Origin: Anaerolineales bacterium HSG25
GTDB taxonomy: Bacteria > Chloroflexota > Anaerolineae > 4572-78 > J111
Assembly: GCA_030377865.1 (NCBI GenBank)
Contig: JAUCGA010000048.1
Coordinates: 1-40,085, forward strand
Direction: 5' to 3'
DNA length: 40,085 bases
This document shows, in pieces, positions 7,659 through 15,535 of this stretch. Below the pieces are notes generated by a model. It worked only from the letters and a program-made list of their open reading frames with translations. It had not been told where the DNA came from and ran no database searches. The translations under genes and the position numbers were made by a program. Positions within the stretch are counted from its first letter, which is position 1, and every line of letters begins with the position of its first letter.

Positions 7659-7812
7659 GCAGTAGAGCAAAACTCATCATGAAATCGAAATATAGTCATG
7701 TCATTCCCGCATGGTTTTAGCGGGAATCTATTGTTATATCTGTGGATGCCCGATAACTACATTCGGGCATGACATTCTGCGTCCCACATTCAGACGATTT
7801 TTGCGCTATTGC
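7659..7812. mobile_element. MITE-like element with 8-bp target duplication
   Basis: The element is 154 bp with imperfect 20-bp terminal inverted repeats (left GCAGTAGAGCAAAACTCATC; right end, read inward, GCAATAGCGCAAAAATCGTC; 16 of 20 match). It is flanked by a perfect 8-bp duplication, CAATTAAC (7651-7658 and 7813-7820). It has no coding capacity. It interrupts the transposase remnant, and removing it restores the reading frame. It contains the nested double-hairpin repeat at 7698-7776. A related element lies at 14371-14469. Confidence 0.85.
7698..7776. repeat. Dispersed ~80-bp double-hairpin repeat, copy 2
   Basis: This is an inverted copy of the repeat at 1-80, with the same two hairpins (ATTCCCGC...GCGGGAAT and TGCCCGA...TCGGGCA) and ATGTCAT ends. 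It sits inside the MITE at 7659-7812. The related MITE at 14371-14469 lacks it, so it was probably inserted into the MITE. Confidence 0.85.
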
Positions 7813-8267
7813 CAATTAACATTTATTAACCGATTACTAACCGCTGTCTTTGATAATTTGTTTCCTACTTTGGCCTGCAACTCTGGAAACATGCTGATTG
7901 ACCCCAAGAAGAAACCTATTAAATTCAGTATCGAACCTCTGGCTGTTGGCTCGGACAATGATAGTATCGCCAGCCAGAAAAAATGATACACCGGCAACTT
8001 ACGTTTCCTTATATCCTTCACGCCGTGTTTTTCAAATAACTTTAATAGTTCTTCATCTGACAATATTTCAGAAAAACTATTATATTGTTCTTGTGTTTTA
8101 TCGAGTGTTGTTTCTTGTGTTGACATTACCTCTACTCCTTAAGTTTGATTAAAATCATATTCTATCACTTTTTAATCCCTTGTCAATCTTAATGTTTTAT
8201 ACCAAAATCCTTAAAGTTACAGTTATGATTATAATACCTCAATATCAGCAGACGGAGGCGAGTTAAT

Positions 8268-8879
8268 ATGAGACGATCGACCATTGACCCTAACAAAAGT
8301 TATACATTTCGGAACTATTTTGAGATGAACCCGCCAATTCGGGAGCTACTGGCCTATTTTGGGTACAGTTTCCGGATTCAAACCTGTACCTTGCCTCATA
8401 GTGAGGCCGATTTAGCCTATTTTGCAGGCTTAAAAGAGAAGTTAGAAACCCATTTAAGGTTTGTCCAATTGACCAGTGAGGTCGCTCGGCGGGAAGTGCT
8501 GGTTGGGCCAATTCTGTTTGAGGTGGCCGCTTTTTTGGAAGCTACGGTCGATATTGAATATCCGTTACATGTTAATGAACAACTCAAAGGCAAGGTTGAT
8601 TATTACGTCAAACAGACTGGAAACCTGCTCATCGTTGAGGCCAAAAATGATGATTTTGGCCGAGGGCTTACCCAACTTGCGGTCGAGTTGATTGCACTTG
8701 ATAAATGGATTGATCAAGATGAACGGCCTTTGCATGGGATTATCACCATCGGTGATGCTTGGCGATTTTGCATTTTAGACCGTCAAACTAAACTGATTAC
8801 CCAAGATATTCGGATTTATACCGTACCCTACGATTTGCATGAACTATTGCAAATTCTGATTGCGCTTTTAGAAGGTTAA
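8268..8879 (+). CDS. PD-(D/E)XK nuclease-like hypothetical protein
   Basis: This is a 203-residue soluble protein. Residues 107-130 read KGKVDYYVKQTGNLLIVEAK. The spacing of the Asp, Glu and Lys is that of PD-(D/E)XK nuclease folds, and the following helix (GRGLTQLAVELIAL) carries the usual conserved polar positions. The downstream strand GDAWRFCILD resembles the matching strand of the protein at 164-805, so the two may be distant members of one group. The start is supported by GGAGGCGAG upstream of the ATG. A good terminator follows at 8912. No partner methylase or toxin-antitoxin gene is adjacent, so a role in restriction cannot be claimed. Activity is inferred from the motif only. Confidence 0.65.
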   Translation: MRRSTIDPNKSYTFRNYFEMNPPIRELLAYFGYSFRIQTCTLPHSEADLAYFAGLKEKLETHLRFVQLTSEVARREVLVGPILFEVAAFLEATVDIEYPLHVNEQLKGKVDYYVKQTGNLLIVEAKNDDFGRGLTQLAVELIALDKWIDQDERPLHGIITIGDAWRFCILDRQTKLITQDIRIYTVPYDLHELLQILIALLEG

Positions 8880-8911
8880 GCGGTTTTGCCTAACGTGTCC
8901 AGTGTGGCCTC

Positions 8912-8966
8912 AAACCCTCAAGGTTTTCGTTTGTCCCGAATGAGAAACTTTGAGGGTTTTGTTTTG
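8912..8966 (+). terminator. Intrinsic terminator after the nuclease-like gene
   Basis: A stem of AAACCCTCAA (8912-8921) and TTGAGGGTTT (8950-8959), with additional pairing inside (GTTTTC/GAGAAAC), is followed by a T-rich run. Confidence 0.75.
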
Positions 8967-8997
8967 TACTGCTCGGCAAGGATACTGATTCGCCGTT

Positions 8998-9056
8998 AAA
9001 GCGCTCGAATCGTTCAACCTGAATCACCGAATCGATTGAATCGCCGAATCGCCCCA
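8998..9056. repeat. Short imperfect tandem repeats with GAATCG units
   Basis: Several degenerate units of the type GAATCGCC or GAATCACC follow one another between the terminator and recN. Similar short repeated words (GATTCA, GCGAATCA) occur at 7310-7354 and 18235-18266, which suggests a genome-wide habit of short tandemly repeated intergenic words. Confidence 0.4.
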
Positions 9057-9104
9057 ATTGATTTATAATACAGCCATCCTACCTCAAAACAGGGTTATAT
9101 AAAC

Positions 9105-10880
9105 GTGCTATTAGAGTTAAAAATTACCGATTTCGCAACCATCGAGTTGCTACACCTGAGCTTTAACGCCAACTTCAACGTTCTCACTGGTGAGACGGGA
9201 GCGGGCAAGTCGATTATTTTGGATGCTATGGTCATGCTGTTAGGTGGTCGAGCCGACAACAATTTTATTCGAGCTGGAAGTAAACGAGCCTCAATTGAAG
9301 GGGTGTTTACTCTTTCTGATGACCTGCAAACTCTGCTCAATCCGTGGCTGGAGGAGGAGGGGCTGGACGATGAGGATGCCCCCGACCGGCTGATTTTAGA
9401 GCGAGAATTGCGGGCTACCGGACGTAACTTCTGCCGAGTAAATGGCCGCGCGGTTAACGTTAGCCTATTGAATCGAGTGGCTCGCCCCTTGATTGATATT
9501 CATGGTCAAAATGAGCATCTCAGTTTGATGCGGGTTCCTCATCATCAGCGTTTGTTAGACAGCTATGCCGGTTTGGATAAGTCACGGCAGGGGGTGGCAA
9601 AACTGGTCAAAAAATTGACCCACACGCGGCGAGAACTGAACAATCTGTTACAAAATGAGCGGGACATGGCTCGTCAGCTTGACCAACTTTCCTATCAGGC
9701 CGAGGAGATTGAATCAGCTGACTTGAAATCGGGTGAGGATAAGTCACTCGAAATTGAGCGAACTCGCCTGAGTAACGCCGAGCAATTGAGCCAACTCAGT
9801 AGCGACGTGTATGGTTTACTGGTCGAAGGGCAGAATGAGGGGTTTCAGTCGGTGACAGATTTATTGGGGCAGGCTAGTCGTGCTTTTGGTCAACTGCTCA
9901 AGCTGGACCCTAGTTTAGAGAGCCATGCCGAAGCGCTCGACGGTCTGATTGACCAAGCCGGTGAACTGGGTGACCAACTCCGTAATTACAGCGAGGAAGT
10001 TGAGGCTCAGCCGGATCGTTTGCAAGATGTGGAGGATCGCCTGCACCTGATATTCAACCTCAAACGGAAATATGGGGATTCGATTGAGGAGATTTTGACT
10101 TATGGCGCGCAGGCTCAGGCCAAAATCGAGACGATTAGCCACAGCGAAGAGCGGATTGCTGAACTGCGCCAAATCGAGGAGGCTCTACGAGAGCAAATCG
10201 GCCAAAAAGCACAAAAATTATCACATGCTCGTCAAAAAGCAGGCAAAAAAATGGGGCAGGGAATTGTCCGGCAATTGGCTGATTTAGGCATGCCTCACAC
10301 TCAGTTTTCGGTTGATGTCGCTTGGCAATCTGCCTCTGATGGGGTGTATGTGACCGATGGGGCAGATGTGAGCAATAATAATGAGGGGCAACGTCGTACC
10401 GTTAAATTCGATGAAAAAGGGATCGACCGGATCGAGTTTCTGATTTCTCCCAATCCGGGTGAGCCGCTAAAACCGCTGGTTAAGGTTGCCTCTGGTGGGG
10501 AGACTAGCCGGGTCATGCTGGCACTTAAAACGGTGTTGGCCTCGGCAGATGAGACCCCAACGCTGATTTTTGATGAGATTGACCAAGGAATCGGTGGACG
10601 GGTCGGCGGGGTAGTAGGCCGTAAACTGTGGGAGCTTTCCTCGAATGGACGGCATCAAGTCTTGTGCGTGACCCATCTGCCCCAAATTGCTGGTTATGCC
10701 GACGAGCATTACCATGTCAACAAACAGGTCGTCAAACAGCGTACCAAAACGGCTGTCCGTACGTTGGTTTACGAGGAAAAAGTTGACGAACTCGCCCAAA
10801 TGTTGGGTGCATTAAGTGATAATACCCGTGCTAGTGCCCGCGAGATATTGACGGACGCACAACAGGTCAAGGGTAATTGA
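9105..10880 (+). CDS. recN: DNA repair protein RecN
   Basis: This 591-residue SMC-like ATPase gathers DNA ends and holds sister DNA during recombinational double-strand break repair. The N-terminal half-ATPase starts MLLELKITDFATIELLHLSF with Walker A GETGAGKS (residues 29-36). A long coiled-coil region follows (about 155-390). The C-terminal half carries the signature ASGGETSRVMLALK (about 461-474) and Walker B TLIFDEIDQGIGG (Asp about 489), then the VLCVTHLPQIA motif. The length is slightly above the usual 550-570. The start is GTG at 9105, chosen because the conserved N-terminus begins there; no strong Shine-Dalgarno precedes it. It ends in TGA, 12 nt before the TPR gene, so the two probably share a transcript. 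Confidence 0.95.
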   Translation: MLLELKITDFATIELLHLSFNANFNVLTGETGAGKSIILDAMVMLLGGRADNNFIRAGSKRASIEGVFTLSDDLQTLLNPWLEEEGLDDEDAPDRLILERELRATGRNFCRVNGRAVNVSLLNRVARPLIDIHGQNEHLSLMRVPHHQRLLDSYAGLDKSRQGVAKLVKKLTHTRRELNNLLQNERDMARQLDQLSYQAEEIESADLKSGEDKSLEIERTRLSNAEQLSQLSSDVYGLLVEGQNEGFQSVTDLLGQASRAFGQLLKLDPSLESHAEALDGLIDQAGELGDQLRNYSEEVEAQPDRLQDVEDRLHLIFNLKRKYGDSIEEILTYGAQAQAKIETISHSEERIAELRQIEEALREQIGQKAQKLSHARQKAGKKMGQGIVRQLADLGMPHTQFSVDVAWQSASDGVYVTDGADVSNNNEGQRRTVKFDEKGIDRIEFLISPNPGEPLKPLVKVASGGETSRVMLALKTVLASADETPTLIFDEIDQGIGGRVGGVVGRKLWELSSNGRHQVLCVTHLPQIAGYADEHYHVNKQVVKQRTKTAVRTLVYEEKVDELAQMLGALSDNTRASAREILTDAQQVKGN

Positions 10881-10892
10881 AACGGTTTTTAT

Positions 10893-12611
10893 ATGTATGA
10901 CTATAAACACTCGACCCGCGAGCCGTTATTCAACTATCTGCTCACGATTTTACTAAGCTGTGCCTTGATTCTGCTGGTGGCATTAATGGGCACGTATGGC
11001 GGATATGTTCAGCCTACTGCACCTGCATGGATGATTGCTCCTACGCCAACGGCTACCCCGATTCCGCCGCCTGAATATAATCTACTTGAAGCAAAAGCAT
11101 TTTTTGCCACCGGACGACTTCTTGAGGCGGTTTCAGCGTACGAGGATGCGATTCAGAAAGACCCAACCAACGACACAGCCATGATCGAACAGTCTCGATT
11201 GCTGGTTTACACGAAAGATACCGGCAAAGCTGTGGTAAGAGGCGCACAAGCAGTGGCTCTCAACCCCAACGATCCACGTAATTTAGCCTACTATTGCCGA
11301 GCCTTAGATTGGGAGGCTCGTTACGAAGAGGCGTTTGAGGTCTGTTTTTGTGCCATTGAAGAGTATCCTGATTATGCTGAAGGGTATGCTTTTTTATCGG
11401 AGATTTACACTGATTTGGGCAATGTTCGTTCGGCCAAGGAGTATGCTCAACAGGCAATTGATCTTGACAATAACAGTCTTGATGCCCATTTTAATATGGG
11501 ATATGTTCTTGAGGTGCAGGGCGAGTATGACCAAGCCGCGGCCTCTTATGACCGTGCCATTGAGATTGCACCGAATATTGCCAGCAGTTACATTGCCGCA
11601 GGGTTGATGTATCATACGATGGGACAGTATCGGCAATATCGTAAGCAAGAGCCGTATATCTCGGCTATTGAACGCTTTAAGGCGGCGATTAAATTGCGTC
11701 CCTTTGATGCCGAGGCTTATGCTCGACTGGGCTGGACCTATTATTTTGATGGGCAGTATGGTCGAGCGATTGATGCGCTTGAACAGGGCTTGGGCGTTGA
11801 CCCGACCTATAGTAAGGGCTGGGGGTATTTAGCCACGGTTTATTATACCCGTCAACGATACGAAGACGCGGCCGAGCGGTATCCAAAGGCGATTGAACTG
11901 GCTCAGAATGATTTCCTGCGCCGAGCACGGACTATTGAGATTTTTACCGAAGTGCCAACCGCGCATGGCCTCTCGTCGGTGCCGATTCTACGGGGTGACT
12001 TTGAGTGGATTCCGGGGGAGCGGGGGCGCAAATATCAGACCGAACTTGAGGTGGTGCCGTATTTGCCTAGTACCGAGAGTGACATCGAACTAAACTGTGC
12101 CGAGTTGATTGCCCAATCAATCAGAACCGAAACAGTGATTGTGGAGCCAGAAACGCCAATTACCTTCACCGAACTGTTCAGCCTGACCGAGGGGTTTTTA
12201 ACCTTAGATTTAGAGACCGGCATGTTAGAAGGGCAACTTAATAACCTCCCTCCTGCCGCCGAATGGCCCTACGAAATCAAGATGACCTACTGGCCCGGTC
12301 GAACCGACAGTTTGGGTGAAATTTCATCAGATGTGAAAGACAGTGCTATTTTGGAAGTTCAATTTGATGAAAAATTAGACCCTCCGGTTGAATATTACTA
12401 TCAACTTGGTTTGGCCTATACCTATTTACGGCGTTGTGATGAGGCTCGGCCTTGGTTAGCCAAGGCCGTCCGTCAAGAACCAGCGGCTTGGAATCCAGCG
12501 TGGCATGGTTTTAAGAGTACTCTTTGTCCACCCACCGCGGGGCTAGATATTCCACCGACCCCTATTCCTACAGCAACCCCCTTGCCCACGGCTACTCGTA
12601 GGCCGGGTTAG
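10893..12611 (+). CDS. Membrane-anchored TPR-repeat protein
   Basis: This 572-residue protein has one N-terminal membrane segment (about residues 16-37, LLTILLSCALILLVALMG) and a Pro/Thr-rich linker (APTPTATPIPPP). It then has an array of tetratricopeptide repeats covering about residues 55-335, such as LDAHFNMGYVLEVQGEYDQA and AEAYARLGWTYYFDGQYGRA. After a non-TPR stretch (about 340-480) comes one more TPR-like unit (YYQLGLAYTYLRRCDEARPW). The C-terminus is again Pro/Thr-rich (PPTPIPTATPLPTATRRPG), a common tail in exported Chloroflexota proteins. TPRs bind peptides and scaffold complexes; no partner can be named. It sits 12 nt after recN, probably in the same operon by position rather than by function. 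Confidence 0.85.
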   Translation: MYDYKHSTREPLFNYLLTILLSCALILLVALMGTYGGYVQPTAPAWMIAPTPTATPIPPPEYNLLEAKAFFATGRLLEAVSAYEDAIQKDPTNDTAMIEQSRLLVYTKDTGKAVVRGAQAVALNPNDPRNLAYYCRALDWEARYEEAFEVCFCAIEEYPDYAEGYAFLSEIYTDLGNVRSAKEYAQQAIDLDNNSLDAHFNMGYVLEVQGEYDQAAASYDRAIEIAPNIASSYIAAGLMYHTMGQYRQYRKQEPYISAIERFKAAIKLRPFDAEAYARLGWTYYFDGQYGRAIDALEQGLGVDPTYSKGWGYLATVYYTRQRYEDAAERYPKAIELAQNDFLRRARTIEIFTEVPTAHGLSSVPILRGDFEWIPGERGRKYQTELEVVPYLPSTESDIELNCAELIAQSIRTETVIVEPETPITFTELFSLTEGFLTLDLETGMLEGQLNNLPPAAEWPYEIKMTYWPGRTDSLGEISSDVKDSAILEVQFDEKLDPPVEYYYQLGLAYTYLRRCDEARPWLAKAVRQEPAAWNPAWHGFKSTLCPPTAGLDIPPTPIPTATPLPTATRRPG

Positions 12612-12660
12612 TCTGATGAGGAGACAGTGCATAGCATAAAAACTCAAATTCGAGGTCTGC

Positions 12661-12725
12661 GGAGTGCAAAAGCTGATTGCTTTTGCATGTTTGTCTCCGG
12701 CAAAAGCAATCAGCTTTTGCACTCC
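12661..12725. repeat. Perfect 26-bp inverted repeat (GGAGTGCAA family)
   Basis: Two 26-bp arms (12661-12686 and 12700-12725) are exact reverse complements around a 13-nt loop, starting GGAGTGCAAAAGC and ending GCTTTTGCACTCC. The right end plus following bases (TTGCACTCCTTTATT, then GCCGA) recur with one change at 16379-16398. The hairpin lies 49 nt after the TPR gene and may block read-through, but it lacks a proper T run. Confidence 0.9.
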
Positions 12726-12809
12726 TTTATTGCCGAACAACTCTAATGCCCATTCCTAAGTAATTTGTAAACAAGGGAGCGCATCAACAAGTTACATCCT
12801 TTATAGAAT

Positions 12810-12838
12810 TTGTCAGATTCCTAAGCTCATGCTATACT
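12810..12838 (+). promoter_or_regulatory. Promoter of the structured RNA
   Basis: -35 TTGTCA (12810-12815), a 17-bp spacer, and -10 TATACT (12833-12838). Each box has one mismatch to consensus. No + strand gene follows for nearly 2 kb, so the promoter most likely drives the RNA described next. Confidence 0.65.
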
Positions 12839-12844
12839 GCGTTT

Positions 12845-13098
12845 CTTACCCTACCGTTCACGTGATGCTCTACGTACCCCGACCTCAACATTTTTTATTT
12901 GGGGACTGATGTTTTAGAGGTTATGTGTTAGCTCACTCTTGGGCGAGGCAGACACTTCTATCCTAAGTTCCCACCTGCATGTAATATGCAGGTCGAAAGG
13001 TTCTGGATGACACACGGCTCGGCGGGGTATTCCCTTAAAAAACTAACCATATCTTGGTGAATGTAAAAACCCGATTTCTTAAAGAAATCGGGTTTTTT
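12845..13098 (+). ncRNA. Unidentified structured non-coding RNA, about 250 nt
   Basis: It is bounded by a good promoter (12810-12838) and a strong terminator (13065-13098) and has no coding frame. A closing stem, TACCCCG (12875-12881) with CGGGGTA (13023-13029), encloses three hairpins. The first is ACCTC+AACAT/ATGTT+GAGGT (12882-12921). The second is GTGT...CTC/GAG...ACAC (12925-12955). The third is a perfect 8-bp ACCTGCAT/ATGCAGGT with loop GTAAT (12973-12993). This multibranch shape and the size suit a stand-alone regulatory RNA. I do not see the hallmark motifs of tmRNA, SRP RNA or RNase P, and the asymmetric layout does not match 6S RNA. Function unknown. Confidence 0.55.
13065..13098. 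terminator. Strong bidirectional intrinsic terminator
   Basis: Stem CCCGATTTC/GAAATCGGG with a 5-nt loop, preceded by five A and followed by six T. It ends the structured RNA on the + strand. By symmetry it could also stop the minus-strand ligase transcript that ends at 13246. Confidence 0.9.
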
Positions 13099-13245
13099 GA
13101 TGCCTGCTCGTGAATTACGTGTGATGTATTACGTTTTTATGTATCACATCGAAGGCCGTTCCAACTTTTAAAACCTCTCAAAATTGGCCTTGCCATGTGA
13201 ACTCAATCAGCGGGTTGTATGGGAGATTTGTTTTTCTGGAATTGC

Positions 13246-14343
13246 CTAACACCCTAGAATCGTCTCATCAGCTAACATGTCAACCACCGCTTTCAGGTCT
13301 TTTGTTTCGTTATATTTACGGATTTGACGGTCGGCGCTACTGCCTTCTTTGATGATGGTTCTAATATAGTTGATCTCCTCTCTAGTACCTAACTCGTCAA
13401 CCACATCATCAACAATATCTAATATTTCTTCCATTAAGAATCGAACGGGAACCTCTTTTTTTTCGCCAAAATCAATCAACTTGCCTTCAATACCATCTTT
13501 TACAGCTCGCCATTTGTTCTCAGCGATTAAACCTCGTCGATAGATTCGCCATGTTTGATTGTTGCGTCGTAGTTTTATCAACTTGGCAACCATGGCTTGT
13601 AGTAAGGCGGCAATGGCAATGACCTCGTCAACCTTAGTTACACAATCGCACATCCGAAACTCAACTGTGGGAAACTTGGGATGGGGTCGAATATCCCACC
13701 ATATCTTTGTAGGCTCTTGAATACAGTTTGTTTTGATGAGGGTCTTAACATAACGTTCGTAACCACTGTACGAATTGAAATATTCGGGTAGTCCAGTACG
13801 AGGTAGGTCTTCAAAAATAACGCTTCTGTATGATTTTAGGCCAGTATCCTCTCCATCCCAAAACGGTGATGAGGTGGAGAGGGCAAAAATGTGAGGCACA
13901 AAATAGGTCATCTGATTCATAATATCGATTCGCAAATTGGGATCGGGGATGCCGATATGAACATGCATACCAAAAATCAGTAACCGTTTGGCGACCATCT
14001 GCATATCATCGACTAACCCTCTATAACGATCTTTGTCCGTCACCATTTGATCCTGCCACCGCGAAAATGGATGTGTGCCCGCGGCGACAATCTTTCGATT
14101 ACCCTTGTGGGCAATTTCGCCGACGATACTCCGCAACCGAATCACCTCTTGACGAGCCTCCCGAATATTACGACAAACTAAGCTCCCAATCTCAATTTGG
14201 GACTGCATAAACTCCGGTTTGACCTGATCACGAAACAAAACCGCTCCTTGATCTAACATTTCGGTCACAAAGGAGGTTAATTCGCGTGTTTCAGGGTCGA
14301 TAATTTGATACTCTTCTTCAATACCAATCGTTAAATCTTCCAT
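13246..14343 (-). CDS. ybdK: Carboxylate-amine ligase, YbdK/GCS2 family
   Basis: This 365-residue member of the type 2 glutamate-cysteine ligase-like family has the glutamine-synthetase-like fold; members join a carboxylate to an amine using ATP. It begins EDLTIGIEEEYQIIDPETRE, the family's ATP/metal-binding opening. It continues with GMHVHIGIPD (residues about 125-134), the YRSVIFEDLPRTGLPEYF region and WWDIRPHPKFPTVEFRMCD, all typical of YbdK. Many members have weak glutamate-cysteine ligase activity and an unknown true substrate, so I do not call it gshA. A longer frame from a TTG at 14382 would run into the MITE. The ATG at 14343 with AAAAAAGGAGC just upstream is the better start. The MITE at 14371-14469 ends 27 nt before this start codon. 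Confidence 0.9.
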   Translation of the reverse strand: MEDLTIGIEEEYQIIDPETRELTSFVTEMLDQGAVLFRDQVKPEFMQSQIEIGSLVCRNIREARQEVIRLRSIVGEIAHKGNRKIVAAGTHPFSRWQDQMVTDKDRYRGLVDDMQMVAKRLLIFGMHVHIGIPDPNLRIDIMNQMTYFVPHIFALSTSSPFWDGEDTGLKSYRSVIFEDLPRTGLPEYFNSYSGYERYVKTLIKTNCIQEPTKIWWDIRPHPKFPTVEFRMCDCVTKVDEVIAIAALLQAMVAKLIKLRRNNQTWRIYRRGLIAENKWRAVKDGIEGKLIDFGEKKEVPVRFLMEEILDIVDDVVDELGTREEINYIRTIIKEGSSADRQIRKYNETKDLKAVVDMLADETILGC

Positions 14344-14370
14344 GTTAAAAGCTCCTTTTTTACAATAGAG

Positions 14371-14469
14371 GCAATAATGCAAAACTCGTTATGTAAATGG
14401 TCGGAACCCCCGTATCCTGCGGAAACCATCAGGGTAACGGTGATCCAATAGTGACTTTTGCGCTACTGC
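14371..14469. mobile_element. MITE-like element, second copy (99 bp)
   Basis: Terminal inverted repeats (left GCAATAATGCAAAACTCGTT; right end, read inward, GCAGTAGCGCAAAAGTCACT; 14 of 20 match) resemble those of the element at 7659-7812. Flanks are a near-perfect 8-bp duplication, CAATAGAG (14363-14370) and CAATAAAG (14470-14477). There is no coding capacity. It lies directly upstream of the YbdK-like gene, so that gene's promoter must lie in or beyond it. Confidence 0.7.
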
Positions 14470-14499
14470 CAATAAAGCCATCCAGAAAAGTTTTTGTTC

Positions 14500-14532
14500 A
14501 GACCTGACAGGTTTATCAAACTTGTCAGGTCT
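14500..14532. repeat. 33-bp palindrome, intergenic copy
   Basis: 15-bp arms AGACCTGACAGGTTT/AAACTTGTCAGGTCT surround a 3-nt loop. Almost the same palindrome, of the same length and inverted, lies inside the giant gene at 26430-26462. A differently sequenced palindrome of identical geometry (15-3-15) lies at 18333-18365. The rest of 14533-14825 shows no gene; it must contain the promoter of the Uma2 gene. Confidence 0.9.
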
Positions 14533-14825
14533 AAATTCATGGCATTATAACATTTATCGACTCAACGTGGAAACGAGGAGATATGACCGCCGAAAAGAAG
14601 AGTTTATTGCTGGTGGAGACCTAACCACTCTGGAACGCGCAACTTATTTAATTCCGAAGACCATTCCGAATTCTTAGCACCCGACAGCCTGAACTAACTA
14701 TCGTTCGACAGGTGGCAATGGTTAACCGTTTGAGCAGATATTTTTACGGAAAATTATCGTTGTGGTATAATTTAGGTAGGGGCACGCACAATTTAACCGT
14801 GTGAATTTAACCCAGAGGTATCCTT

Positions 14826-15413
14826 ATGTCTGCCTTACAAGCAATCAGACCAGATTATAGCTTTGCCGATTATTTGGTCATAGAAGAAGAGGCCGAATAC
14901 AAAAGTGAGTATATCAATGGTCAGATTGTGGCGATGGCTGGTGCATCGGCAAACCATAATCGGATTGCCAGCAATCTCCATGCTACCATCTACAACGCGC
15001 TCGATGAAAAACCATGTGAAACTTTCATAAGTGACCTACGGGTCTGGATTGAGGATAAACAGCGCGGCACCTATCCTGAGGTGATGGTCGTTTGTGGTAA
15101 GCTGGAGTTTTACACAGATCGCACTGATACGATTACCAATCCCACGGTGATTATTGAGGTGTTGTCCAAATCAACTGCCGGTATAGACCGAGGGGCGAAG
15201 TTTCAAGCCTATTGGAAACTGCCCTCTTTTGCGGAGTATGTATTAGTTGACCAATACCGAGTTCAGGTGGAGTATTTCCGACGAGTGAGCGAAAAAGAGT
15301 GGCAACTTCTGGTCTTCACCAATTTAGATGATACCCTGATTCTGCAATCGGTTGGAGTTGAACTGTCACTGTCCCGCATCTATCGCAAGGTGGTGTGGGA
15401 GAAGACCGCATGA
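14826..15413 (+). CDS. Uma2-family (PD-(D/E)XK fold) protein
   Basis: This 195-residue protein matches the Uma2/DUF820 family, restriction-endonuclease-fold proteins that are very numerous in cyanobacteria and Chloroflexota; their role is unproven. Hallmarks are EEAEYKSEYINGQIVAMAGA near the N-terminus, NRIASNLHATIYNAL, the strand YPEVMVVCG (acidic active-site position), NPTVIIEVLSKSTAGIDRG (E-x-L-S-x-S-T) and KFQAYWKLPSFAEYVLVDQ. The length is typical. The ATG has AGAGG upstream, and the gene ends in TGA. It stands alone. A nuclease role is inferred from the fold; these genes often multiply as accessory elements. Confidence 0.92.
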   Translation: MSALQAIRPDYSFADYLVIEEEAEYKSEYINGQIVAMAGASANHNRIASNLHATIYNALDEKPCETFISDLRVWIEDKQRGTYPEVMVVCGKLEFYTDRTDTITNPTVIIEVLSKSTAGIDRGAKFQAYWKLPSFAEYVLVDQYRVQVEYFRRVSEKEWQLLVFTNLDDTLILQSVGVELSLSRIYRKVVWEKTA

Positions 15414-15450
15414 GCGAATAACAGGTTTTTCGCTTGAGATTCTGTAACAT

Positions 15451-15492
15451 AACACAGAGTTACACAGAGAACCACAGAGCTACACAGAGAAA
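15451..15492. repeat. Imperfect tandem ACACAGAG repeat
   Basis: Four units of (A)CACAGAG follow each other at about 10-12-bp spacing. Such words occur in intergenic DNA of many bacteria and give false Val/Cys/Leu-rich ORFs on the opposite strand. Confidence 0.7.
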
Positions 15493-15535
15493 AGCTTTTA
15501 AGTTCTTTTGGGCCTTGATCTTCGTTTGGGCCAAG

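Larger units (their letters stand above)
7509..8126 (-). pseudogene. IS4-like transposase remnant, interrupted by a MITE
   Basis: The N-terminal 105 residues (FSEILSDEELLKLFEKHGV, then IRKRKLPVYHFFWLAIL) read from 8126 to the insertion at 7812. After removal of the 154-bp element and one target duplication, the frame continues without a gap as RLINVNWYLFRGVYNHLLAK and then LGRFKEAFAIDGTFALSKSS, which includes the first catalytic Asp region (AIDGT) of IS4-type DDE transposases. It stops at 7509-7511. The catalytic core and C-terminus beyond this point are missing, so the gene was already truncated or decayed. The part before the insertion alone gives a 106-residue ORF that should not be annotated as a gene. 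Confidence 0.8.

Noticed and set aside
7711..7986. 91-residue plus-strand ORF
   Set aside because: It reads through the MITE and antisense to the transposase remnant.
12845..13098. 6S, SRP, tmRNA or RNase P identity for the RNA candidate
   Set aside because: The GGAAG-type SRP loop, a tRNA-like tmRNA end and the RNase P core motifs are not seen, and the hairpins are placed asymmetrically, unlike 6S RNA.
14344..14382. YbdK-like start at TTG 14382
   Set aside because: The extra residues overlap the MITE end and are not family-like. The ATG at 14343 has a good ribosome-binding site.
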